Source: Deltaproteobacteria bacterium (GTDB taxonomy: Bacteria; Desulfobacterota; Binatia; UBA9968). Taken from it: a stretch of DNA of 20,455 bases. The number at the start of each line of letters is the position of its first letter. Within the stretch, counting starts at the first letter, position 1. Below are positions 12,682-20,455 of the stretch, piece after piece. The stretch covers positions 1 through 20,455 of the forward strand of contig JACPFE010000547.1 of assembly GCA_016183145.1 (NCBI GenBank), in the 5' to 3' direction. A program made the position numbers and the translations under genes. The notes under the pieces were generated by a model. The model did no database searches. It worked only from the letters and a program-made list of their open reading frames with translations, and was not told the origin of the DNA.

Positions 12682-13737
12682 CTAGAACAAACTTTGCTGC
12701 GTCTTCGGTCTGCCGGCGTTTTCCGCTCGGGGCTTCTTGCCGAGATGGTCATAGGCCAGAGCCGTCGCCACTCGCCCCCTGGGGGTCCGCTGGAGAAATC
12801 CCGCCTGAATCAGAAACGGCTCATAGACATCTTCGATGGTATCCTTTTCCTCGCCGATGGCGGCCGCCAACGTTTCCACTCCCACCGGGCCGCCGGCAAA
12901 CTTATCGATCATCGTTACCAGCAACATGGTGTCCATTTTGTCGAGCCCCATAGGATCGACTTCTAACATTTTCAGCGCCTCTTCCGTCACCAGGCGGGTG
13001 ATCACACCGTTGGCCCTCACCTGCGCGTAATCCCGCACCCGGCGCAGCAGCCGGTTGGCGATGCGCGGCGTCCCGCGCGCGCGCCGGGCGATCTCCCCGA
13101 CGCCTTCGAGCTCTCCGGTGACGCCGAGAATCGAAATGGAACGTTGGAGAATTCGCGTCAGCGATCCGGCATCGTAGAAATCGAGGCGGAAGATCTGCCC
13201 GAAACGGTCGCGCAGCGGAGAGGTCAACAGGCCGGACCTCGTGGTCGCGCCGACCAACGTGAAACGTTTCAAATCAAGCTTGATCGACCGCGCCGCCGGA
13301 CCCTGGCCGATCATGATGTCGATTTGATAATCCTCCATCGCCGGATAAAGCACTTCCTCGACTATGTGATTGAGCCGGTGAATCTCGTCGATGAAGAGCA
13401 CGTCGCCTTCATCGAGATTGGTGAGCAAAGCGGCGAGGTCGCCGGGGCGCTCGACGATCGGCCCCGAGGTCGCCTTGATGTTCACACCCATCTCGCGCGC
13501 GATGATGTACGCCAGCGACGTTTTCCCCAGACCGGGCGGACCATGGAACAGGATGTGATCCAACACGTCGTTACGGCCGCGGGCCGCGGCGATTGAGACC
13601 TTGAGGTTTTCTTTGACCTGCTCCTGCCCGATATACTCGTCGAACCCGCGCGGCCGCAGGCTCAGGTCATAATTGAGGTCTTCGTCGGTTCCCCGGCCTT
13701 CGATCATCATATTGGCTTTGACCCGTTCGTCCTTCAT
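12682..13737 (-). CDS. ruvB: Holliday junction branch migration ATPase RuvB
   Basis: Hexameric AAA+ motor that drives branch migration with RuvA and RuvC. The 351-residue protein has Walker A GPPGLGKTS at 66-74, Walker B with D-E-I-H at 117-120 (sensor and arginine finger regions GATTRSG and SPLRDRFG follow), and the C-terminal winged-helix domain with IDKFAGGPVGVETLA and FLQRTPRGR. It begins 7 bp after ruvA stops, so the genes are translated from one message. The start at 13737 gives a 10-residue longer N-terminus than the internal ATG at residue 11; either is possible. The order yebC-ruvC-ruvA-ruvB is the classic one. Confidence 0.98.
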   Translation of the reverse strand: MKDERVKANMMIEGRGTDEDLNYDLSLRPRGFDEYIGQEQVKENLKVSIAAARGRNDVLDHILFHGPPGLGKTSLAYIIAREMGVNIKATSGPIVERPGDLAALLTNLDEGDVLFIDEIHRLNHIVEEVLYPAMEDYQIDIMIGQGPAARSIKLDLKRFTLVGATTRSGLLTSPLRDRFGQIFRLDFYDAGSLTRILQRSISILGVTGELEGVGEIARRARGTPRIANRLLRRVRDYAQVRANGVITRLVTEEALKMLEVDPMGLDKMDTMLLVTMIDKFAGGPVGVETLAAAIGEEKDTIEDVYEPFLIQAGFLQRTPRGRVATALAYDHLGKKPRAENAGRPKTQQSLF

Positions 13738-13744
13738 CTTCGGC

Positions 13745-14338
13745 TCACGGACTCATTCGGCGCAGCGATTCTTTGAGAACGTCTTCCAAGGATCTCTCCC
13801 CTCGCTTCAGCACGTCGCGGACGCTTTTTTCGGCGTCGGGCTTGCGATAGCCGAGGTTGACCAACGCCGACACCGCGTCTTGCAGTAACTGGGAACCGTC
13901 TGCCGATTTCTTTATCTCTGAGAAGTCCGGAGCCAAGACGGCCAGTTTATCTTTGAGCTCGACGATCATCCGCTCGGCTAGTTTTCTGCCGACACCGGGA
14001 ATCGACACCAGCCGGACCTGATCGCCTTCTTTAAGCGCGCGGGTGAGATCTTCGGCCGGTATGCCCGACAAGATGTTAAGGGCGAGCTTCGGCCCGATGC
14101 CGGCCACGCCGTTCAGCAAGAGAAACACTTGCTTTTCCGAAAAATCGTGAAACCCGAAAAGTTGCAACGCGTCCTCGCGCACATGGGTATGAATCTGAAG
14201 GTTCACCGGCTCGCCGACCTCGGGCAGGCGATAGAAAACCGTCAGGGGAATGAAAACCAGATATCCGACGCCGCCGACGTCGACGATGATTTCGCCCGGC
14301 ACTTTGTGCGCCAGAGTGCCGCTGATTTGCGCGATCAC
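13745..14338 (-). CDS. ruvA: Holliday junction DNA-binding protein RuvA
   Basis: A 197-residue junction-binding subunit of RuvAB. The N-terminal OB domain (residues 1-62) begins MIAQISGTLAHK with V-G-G-V-G-Y-L; two helix-hairpin-helix motifs follow, NGVAGIGPKLALNILS and VSIPGVGRKLAERMI. A short acidic linker and the C-terminal domain III (about 150-195, with ALVNLGY) contact RuvB. Length is normal. It follows ruvC by 41 bp and precedes ruvB by 7 bp. Confidence 0.97.
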   Translation of the reverse strand: MIAQISGTLAHKVPGEIIVDVGGVGYLVFIPLTVFYRLPEVGEPVNLQIHTHVREDALQLFGFHDFSEKQVFLLLNGVAGIGPKLALNILSGIPAEDLTRALKEGDQVRLVSIPGVGRKLAERMIVELKDKLAVLAPDFSEIKKSADGSQLLQDAVSALVNLGYRKPDAEKSVRDVLKRGERSLEDVLKESLRRMSP

Positions 14339-14379
14339 GGCAAGATTTAAACCGTTACAGGGACCATGGTCCGTGGCGC

Positions 14380-14952
14380 CTATTTTTTCCCGGCGATCTC
14401 AAGGTAGTCCCGCCAGCGCAATACTTTGCCGCGAGTCCCGGCCGCGCGGCGCGCCTGCGCCGAGAAATCTCGGCGGTGGATATGGCAAATAGCGGCGGCC
14501 AAAGCGTCCGCGGCATCCACCGCGACCTCGCCGCGCAGACAGAGCAAAACGGTTACCATCTTTTGCACCTGCTGCTTGGTCGCCTGGCCAAATCCGGTAA
14601 CCGCGACTTTGATCTCCGCGGCCGAATACTCGAAAACCGCGGTCTCATGCTCCGCCGCCGCCAAGAGCGCCACGCCGCGCGCCTGGCCGAGCTTGAGCGT
14701 GCTCGCCGGGTTGCGGGCGAAGAAGACCCTTTCCAGGCTCACGCCACTGGGGCGAAACTTTCTTAGCACCTCTTGAATCCCCTGATGGATTCGGCGCAGA
14801 CGCGCCCCCTGGGTGTAGGCCGATGAAGTCGCGATGGTCCCATGCGCGATGTGGGTGAGATGGTTGCCGTCGACCTGGACGAGCCCCCATCCGGTCACCA
14901 GGGACCCCGGATCGATGCCGAGTATGCTTTCGCGGTCGTGGAGCGTTGGCAT
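14380..14952 (-). CDS. ruvC: Holliday junction resolvase RuvC
   Basis: A 190-residue RNase H-fold endonuclease that cuts four-way junctions. All four acidic catalytic positions are present: D14 in LGIDPG, E74 in SLERVFF, and D146 and D149 in DAADALAAAICH. The FFARNPASTLKLGQARG segment is typical. The family usually ends near residue 170; here a basic tail (about 160-190) extends the protein slightly. It follows yebC by 25 bp and is followed by ruvA. Confidence 0.97.
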   Translation of the reverse strand: MPTLHDRESILGIDPGSLVTGWGLVQVDGNHLTHIAHGTIATSSAYTQGARLRRIHQGIQEVLRKFRPSGVSLERVFFARNPASTLKLGQARGVALLAAAEHETAVFEYSAAEIKVAVTGFGQATKQQVQKMVTVLLCLRGEVAVDAADALAAAICHIHRRDFSAQARRAAGTRGKVLRWRDYLEIAGKK

Positions 14953-14977
14953 CTTTCGTGGCGGCGCAGAGCGGCCT

Positions 14978-15724
14978 TCAGCTCGCCTTTTCCATCAACT
15001 CCGTCGGAATGTTGAAATTGGCGGACACGCCCTGCACATCGTCGTGATCTTCGAGTTCTTCGGTCAATTTCAGGATCTGCTCGACATGTTTGGCGTCGAC
15101 GTTCACCGTGTTCTTCGGCACCATGGTGACCTGAGCGCTGGCCACCGGGACTTTTTCCCGGTCCAACCGCTCCTTCACCTTCTCGAAGTCCTCCGGTTGC
15201 GTCACCACCTCGAAGAGATCGTCCTCCTCTTTGACATCCTCTGCGCCGGCGTCGAGCACGATGCCCATCAGTCGCTCTTCATCGATCTGTGACTTCTCAA
15301 TTGTGATCAAGCCCTTTTTGTCGAACATCCAGGACACGCAACCGGTCTCGCCGAGATGCCCGCCATGGGTGGTAAAAAGACGCCGGATCTCCGAAACCGT
15401 GCGATTTTTGTTGTCCGTCAGGACTTGCGCCAGAATCGCCGCGCCGCCGGGACCATAGCCTTCGTATTGAACCTCTTCGTAGGTGACCCCTTCAAGTTCT
15501 CCGGTGCCTTTCTTGATCGCCCGGTCGATATTGTCATTCGGCATGCTGTTGGCCCGCGCCGTCAGCACGGCGGTGCGCAGACGCGGGTTGGAATTCAAAT
15601 CACCGCCGCCCATGCGCGCGGCCACGGTGATTTCCTTGATGAACTTGGTGAAGAGCTTGCCCTTCTTGGCGTCTTTGGCCGCCTTTTTGTGCTTGATCGT
15701 GCTCCACTTCGAATGGCCTGACAT
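14978..15724 (-). CDS. yebC: YebC/PmpR-TACO1 family protein
   Basis: A 248-residue YebC family protein, standard length. It begins MSGHSKWSTIKHKKAAKDAK, continues with KGKLFTKFIKEITVAAR and RLRTAV, and has YEGYGPGGAAI near 84-94. Family members act as transcription regulators in some bacteria and, in more recent work, as factors that help ribosomes through difficult stretches such as polyproline. It is first in the run yebC-ruvC-ruvA-ruvB and diverges from rlpA. GGGGGG lies upstream of the ATG as a possible ribosome binding site. Confidence 0.96.
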   Translation of the reverse strand: MSGHSKWSTIKHKKAAKDAKKGKLFTKFIKEITVAARMGGGDLNSNPRLRTAVLTARANSMPNDNIDRAIKKGTGELEGVTYEEVQYEGYGPGGAAILAQVLTDNKNRTVSEIRRLFTTHGGHLGETGCVSWMFDKKGLITIEKSQIDEERLMGIVLDAGAEDVKEEDDLFEVVTQPEDFEKVKERLDREKVPVASAQVTMVPKNTVNVDAKHVEQILKLTEELEDHDDVQGVSANFNIPTELMEKAS

Positions 15725-15754
15725 GACTTTCCGACCCCCCGATTCGTTGACGGT

Positions 15755-15783
15755 AAGCTATCACAAAGATGATTGAGGGTAAA
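15755..15783 (-). promoter_or_regulatory. Candidate sigma-70-type promoter for the yebC-ruvCAB run
   Basis: On the minus strand TTTACC (15783-15778) lies 17 bp upstream of TAGCTT (15760-15755), which has a preceding TGA resembling an extended -10. The match is modest. The position, 30 bp before the yebC ATG, is suitable. Confidence 0.35.
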
Positions 15784-15829
15784 CCGGGCTTTCCGGCGCG
15801 CATGGCTTTTTTCTCCGGCGCCGTTTCTG

Positions 15830-15835
15830 TATAAT
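15830..15835 (+). promoter_or_regulatory. -10 promoter element for rlpA
   Basis: A perfect TATAAT preceded by CTG. The transcription start expected near 15842 would leave only about 4 bases before the ATG at 15846, which suggests a leaderless message. The -35 region is weak: the position 17 bp upstream reads TTTTTT. Confidence 0.5.
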
Positions 15836-15845
15836 CGTTTTGCCG

Positions 15846-16541
15846 ATGATCGCAGTAATCGCTTCCATCGTCTTAAGGGCTCGATCAAACTTCAGGTGCT
15901 TACTCGCGGCGGTATTCTTGTCGCTCTTGCAGGCGGCTTGCGCGCTGCCGCCGGCACGGGTCAGTGTGCCTGCGCCCGGCACCGGGCGGGCTACCCAAAC
16001 CGGCATCGCTTCGTGGTACGGCCCCGGCTTTCACGGCAAACCGACCGCCAGTGGCGTCATTTACGACCAGCATGAATTGACGGCGGCGCATCAGACCTTG
16101 CCCCTCGGCACCCGGGTGATGGTGACGAACCTGCAAAACAGCGCCTCGATGGAACTCACCATCAACGACCGGGGACCGTTTGCCAAAGGCCGCATCCTTG
16201 ATCTTTCCTACGCGGCCGCGCAAGCCCTCGGCGCCGTGGGCCCCGGCACAATCCCGGTGCGCATCGAGGTGATCGACGGCGGTCCCTATCGGGTTCAAAC
16301 CATCCGCGATTCGCTCGATTACACACTTCAGTTGGGAGCGTTCTCCCAGCTTGAAAACGCGCATCAGTTGCGCGATCGCATCGCGCAAAACTATGCCGGC
16401 GTGATCATCAGGCCGCTACAAACTAGCGACACCACCTATTTCCGCGTCCAGCTCGGCACCTTCTCGAACCGGGCTGCCGCTGAAGAACAGGCGCGGCAGG
16501 TCTCCCAGGCCGGGTTCCCCGTGATCATTGTGGAGAAATAG
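15846..16541 (+). CDS. rlpA: RlpA-like septal lytic transglycosylase with SPOR domain
   Basis: Envelope protein that cleaves peptidoglycan lacking stem peptides and binds septa through SPOR. The 231-residue protein has an N-terminal hydrophobic segment (about 17-32) ending LLQAAC; C32 may be lipidated, though Q at -3 is unusual for a lipobox. The double-psi beta-barrel spans about 52-145, with GIASWYGPGFHGKPTASG, H82 in TAAHQTLP and D108 in INDRGPF (positions matching the RlpA catalytic pair). The SPOR domain spans about 155-231 (YTLQLGAFSQLENA, FRVQLGTFSNRAAAEE). The open frame begins at a TTG at 15840, but ATG 15846 fits the signal segment. The next gene begins at the base after this stop. 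Confidence 0.95.
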   Translation: MIAVIASIVLRARSNFRCLLAAVFLSLLQAACALPPARVSVPAPGTGRATQTGIASWYGPGFHGKPTASGVIYDQHELTAAHQTLPLGTRVMVTNLQNSASMELTINDRGPFAKGRILDLSYAAAQALGAVGPGTIPVRIEVIDGGPYRVQTIRDSLDYTLQLGAFSQLENAHQLRDRIAQNYAGVIIRPLQTSDTTYFRVQLGTFSNRAAAEEQARQVSQAGFPVIIVEK

Positions 16542-17927
16542 GTGAATAGTGCCGCCGCGGTAACAGAGAATTTTCGCTTTCTCGCGTCACGCGCCTCGGG
16601 CAAGCTCGCCATCGCGATTCTCTCAGGGCTGCTCGCCGCTTGCGCCGGTTCGGAGCCGCCGCGGCTCAACTCCGCGCCCGCCCCCTCTCTTGCCGAGCTC
16701 AAGCAGCGAGTCAGCGAGATTCGCGCGCTGCCATTCAAGCAGGAGACAGAGCATAGCGGCCTCCCCGCGTTATCGAGCGCGGGTGTCGGGGACGAGCTCG
16801 GCGGTCGATCGCTGGCGGAGCTCGCGCGCGTCTATAAGCGCGTCGGTCTTCTCGCCGAGTCCGTCGATCTTACCAAGGCGATAATGGAATTTGCGAGACT
16901 GAAGCGGTTGGCCGTGTTCGAAGCCGGCCGCGAAAGGCTGGTGATCGCCCCGGAGGCGGCAAGGCTCGGCGAGGCGTTGGCTGGTGAGCGGCGTGGAGAC
17001 GCGAATCAAATTGCCGCGGTGCTCGCATTGACGCGGGCGCTGCAAGACCAGCATTTCCGTTGGTCAGATCGAGTCAAAGGTCTGGGTTCGGAAGATCGCA
17101 AGCTCGCCTTTCACGCGCTGGCGGACGGCGATGCCCTGCTGGCAGCGCTCAGCTACTTGACTAAATACCGGGAGCCGCTCAACTGGGCCCAGGCGACCAT
17201 CAGATTCGCCGCGGAATTGGAAAAGGTCGGCGGCCATCTTCCCGAACTCTTAAAGCAAGATTTGGTGTTTCCCTACCGCGACGGAAGTCAATTCGCCCAG
17301 TGGGCGTTCTTGGCCAAAGGCTGGAGCGGTGTCAACGCCCTGTTCGCCGATCCGCCTGTTTCCAGCGCGCAGATTCTCCATCCTGAGAAGTACTACATCC
17401 GGCGCCTGGCCCCGTTGCGCATCACGCCTTTCGGGCTCCTGCGACAGTTCAAGGAAAGCGCCGTCTTCGATGAAACTCTAGGAGAATATCGAATCCAAAT
17501 TCTCCTTGGCCTGAATCAGCCGCGCAAGGATGCCGAACGAATCGCCTCCCGCTGGACTGGCGATCATCTGTCGGCCTATCCGGACGGCGAAGGTTTGATA
17601 ACGGCCTGGATCAGCGCCTGGAGCAGCGACAAGGAAGCGCGAGTTTTCCAACGCGCCTTTCGCGCCGTGCTGGAGCGGCGCCACCGCGTGCGCTTCGACG
17701 AAACGCCGGGCGCGCCCGACGGCTGGAAAGCGAACCTGCGCACCGGACGCTCGATGGTACTGCAAGCCCGAGGTGCCGTGGTGCTTTTTCTCGACGGCAT
17801 CGCGTCAGCTCGCGCCCTGGAAGTCAGCGAAGAAAACTGGCAGAACCTGCAAATCGCCCCCGAATCGGTGGGCTTGCCCTTCGACTCGGCCCAGAAACCG
17901 GCTCAGTTGTCGCTCAAAAGCAGATAA
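16542..17927 (+). CDS. Lipoprotein resembling a gluzincin-type metallopeptidase with a lost HExxH motif
   Basis: A 461-residue lipoprotein of unknown function. The signal sequence ends LSGLLAAC, a good lipobox with C34. The middle matches a family I recall from Chloroflexi and other phyla in which H-E-x-T-H-A-L-Q-D-Q-H-F carries the zinc site. Here the line reads LALTRALQDQHF (residues 161-172), so both histidines and the glutamate are gone, while the rest is kept. HALADGDAL at 191-199 takes the place of the usual E-G-D-A ligand segment (D195). VFPYRDGSQFAQWAF and PPVSSAQILHPEKYY near 242-284 are also family segments. The GTG start follows the rlpA stop with no gap, after GGAGA, so translation is coupled. 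Its 3' end overlaps the convergent MBL gene by 25 bp. It likely acts as a non-catalytic envelope partner of RlpA; that is inference. Confidence 0.75.
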   Translation: MNSAAAVTENFRFLASRASGKLAIAILSGLLAACAGSEPPRLNSAPAPSLAELKQRVSEIRALPFKQETEHSGLPALSSAGVGDELGGRSLAELARVYKRVGLLAESVDLTKAIMEFARLKRLAVFEAGRERLVIAPEAARLGEALAGERRGDANQIAAVLALTRALQDQHFRWSDRVKGLGSEDRKLAFHALADGDALLAALSYLTKYREPLNWAQATIRFAAELEKVGGHLPELLKQDLVFPYRDGSQFAQWAFLAKGWSGVNALFADPPVSSAQILHPEKYYIRRLAPLRITPFGLLRQFKESAVFDETLGEYRIQILLGLNQPRKDAERIASRWTGDHLSAYPDGEGLITAWISAWSSDKEARVFQRAFRAVLERRHRVRFDETPGAPDGWKANLRTGRSMVLQARGAVVLFLDGIASARALEVSEENWQNLQIAPESVGLPFDSAQKPAQLSLKSR

Positions 17928-18823
17928 CGGTCAGCTTCCCTCTTGACCCGGCCCTCGCGCATCAGCTTTTCCAGGTGCGCTTGCACGGAAAACTCCGCCA
18001 CTCTCTGGAGCGCGGGCGAAACGTCGACGTAGATCATTTGCGTGATATCGCCGATGGTGTTGCGCCCCTTGCGCAGCGCCGACAGCACCTGATGTTCGCG
18101 TTCGAGCCGATGTTGGATGTACTCCCTGATTTTCGCTTCGGGTTTGCCGATGAGCGGCCCATGACCGGGCAGGATCAAGCTGATGTTGAATCCCAGCAGC
18201 CGCTCCAGCGATTTCAAATAGTCGGTCATGTTGCCGTCCGGCGGTCGGATGACGGCGGTGCCGAAGCCGAGAATATTGTCGCCGCTGAAAAGCACTTTAT
18301 CGCCGGACTCGTAGAAGCAACAATGGCCCGACTCATGCCCGGGCGTGTGCAAGACATGCAACTCGCCGCCGCCAAAGCCGATGCGGTCATTGTCGCCGTA
18401 CTGAAAGTCCTCGCCGCCCAAGTAGCCCGCGCGCGAGCGATGAATGCCCAGCTTGGCGCCGGTGCGCTTTTTGAGCGCCAAAGCGCCGCCGCAGTGATCG
18501 CTATGGATATGCGTGAGCAGAATCTTTTCGATCTTCTTGGCCCCCATCGCCTCCGCTTGTTCGATGATCCCGTCCATGTTCGAGTCGGCGCTCAGCGCCA
18601 CGTCGATGACGACGATGTTTTCCTTGCCGACGACGTACTGATTCGTCCCCTGAAGCGTCATGATGCCGGGATTATCGGCAGTGAAGTGGCGAATGTGATT
18701 GGGAGTGGCCATCGCAAGTCTTTCAGCGGCTTCGGCGTCGCGGCGAAGGAATCGAAGGGAACCGCATAGCAGCGCCAGCGACGATTTGCCGAGCGCCGCC
18801 AGCGCTTCTCTTCTGGTAATCAC
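17903..18823 (-). CDS. MBL-fold metallo-hydrolase (LACTB2/glyoxalase II-like) with C-terminal winged-helix-like domain
   Basis: A 306-residue metallo-beta-lactamase-fold protein with the full metal set: H105, H107, D109, H110 in THIHSDHCGG, H163 in TPGHESGH, D182 in FSGDNILG and H221 in PGHGP. The C-terminal 70 residues form the short helical domain found in LACTB2-like proteins. These hydrolyse nucleic acids, thioesters or other substrates; the substrate here is not evident. The N-terminus MITRREALAALGKSSLALLC resembles a twin-arginine signal, whereas an internal ATG at residue 39 (MATPNHIRHF) would give the usual cytosolic form. The two starts would place the enzyme in different compartments. 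Its last 25 bp overlap the convergent lipoprotein gene. Confidence 0.9.
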   Translation of the reverse strand: MITRREALAALGKSSLALLCGSLRFLRRDAEAAERLAMATPNHIRHFTADNPGIMTLQGTNQYVVGKENIVVIDVALSADSNMDGIIEQAEAMGAKKIEKILLTHIHSDHCGGALALKKRTGAKLGIHRSRAGYLGGEDFQYGDNDRIGFGGGELHVLHTPGHESGHCCFYESGDKVLFSGDNILGFGTAVIRPPDGNMTDYLKSLERLLGFNISLILPGHGPLIGKPEAKIREYIQHRLEREHQVLSALRKGRNTIGDITQMIYVDVSPALQRVAEFSVQAHLEKLMREGRVKREADRYLLLSDN

Positions 18824-18939
18824 AAGCTAGTGATAACTCGCAGAGATTCATTTCACCACGAAGTGTGTCATGAGCTTACGCTCGCCCGCCGAGAATGAAA
18901 ATGGAGGGATTTCCTTCCACAGGGTGCCCTCCTCGACTC

Positions 18940-19013
18940 GTCATTCCCGCGCACGCGGGAATCCAGGTTTGTTGGCCGAATTAGCCTGGATACCCGCTTT
19001 TGCGGGTATGACG
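18940..19013. repeat. REP-like inverted doublet
   Basis: The left half is GTCATTCCCGC-GCAC-GCGGGAATCCAGG in outline (18940-18967). The right half (18985-19013) starts CCTGGATACCCGC and ends GCGGGTATGACG. They face each other across 17 bp. The ATACCCGC/GCGGGTAT change in the right half is compensated on both arms. Confidence 0.85.
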
Positions 19014-19067
19014 GAACCCAGGCGGGCCTCTTCGTTCTCATCCCCAAACGGGTATTTTCAAAGGAGG

Positions 19068-19141
19068 CACGAAGGACACGAAGGGTTCGGAAATCGCACG
19101 AAATCGCACTCTTAAACTTCGTGCTCTTCGTGTCCTTCGTG
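19068..19141. repeat. Perfect 16-bp inverted repeat of the CACGAAG family
   Basis: CACGAAGGACACGAAG at 19068-19083 pairs with CTTCGTGTCCTTCGTG at 19126-19141 across 42 bp. It lies just past the acn stop codon on the minus strand and could end or stabilise the acn transcript, but no T-run follows. It belongs to the same repeat family as 12590-12619. Confidence 0.8.
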
Positions 19142-19161
19142 GTGTATTCTACTTGTCAATT

Positions 19162-20455
<1,294 letters not shown>

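Larger units (their letters stand above)
18824..19161. other. Repeat-filled gap between acn and the MBL gene
   Basis: This 338-bp stretch holds a TTTCACCACGAAG copy at 18851-18863, the REP doublet at 18940-19013 and the CACGAAG inverted pair at 19068-19141. The plus-strand open frame from 18870 has a translation typical of the REP (HSRARGNPG, WIPAFAGMT) and is not a gene. Confidence 0.8.

Noticed and set aside
18870..19115. Plus-strand open frame of 81 codons
   Set aside because: Its central part is the REP doublet and its end is the CACGAAG repeat; no independent coding signal.
19068..19141. Rho-independent terminator for acn
   Set aside because: The hairpin loop is 42 nt and no T-run follows on the minus strand, so it is listed as a repeat only.

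Overview
The window is GC-rich, densely coded bacterial chromosome. lpxC (lipid A synthesis), an RlpA-type septal protein and several lipoprotein or Tat-like N-termini point to a Gram-negative outer-membrane bacterium. The NtrY-type kinase, the yebC-ruvCAB-DUF2905 order and many short dispersed palindromes fit a Desulfobacterota/Binatota/NC10-like environmental lineage. That placement is an inference from gene style, not from a marker gene.

Layout. Positions 1-182 are a nearly exact inverted copy of part of the first gene. Positions 227-2314 (minus) hold a two-gene operon: an ornithine cyclodeaminase/mu-crystallin-family protein, then a class IV aminotransferase. A repeat-filled gap follows, then a DUF1178 zinc-ribbon protein (minus) diverging from a FemAB/GNAT-like acyltransferase (plus). 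Positions 4438-6600 are an accessory stretch: palindromes, an N-terminally truncated thioesterase fused to a piece of queG-like sequence, a terminator, a DUF4160-DUF2442 pair, an orphan YgiT-type zinc finger and a small antitoxin-like protein. queG (minus) and a DUF2203 gene (minus) come next, separated by nested hairpins, then a 129-bp inverted-end repeat element.

Positions 8756-15724 form one long minus-strand gene run: yebC, ruvC, ruvA, ruvB, a DUF2905 membrane peptide, an NtrY-like membrane histidine kinase, and the most unusual gene here: an NtrX-type receiver domain fused in frame to a complete LpxC. The kinase has no DNA-binding partner in the window. Its apparent partner is the enzyme that commits carbon to lipid A, so the layout predicts direct phosphorelay control of lipopolysaccharide synthesis.

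Divergent from yebC are rlpA and, with no gap, a lipoprotein that resembles a zinc metallopeptidase family but has lost the HExxH motif. Its 3' end overlaps a convergent MBL-fold hydrolase gene. A gap with a REP doublet and CACGAAG repeats separates this from the C-terminal half of aconitase, which runs off the right edge.
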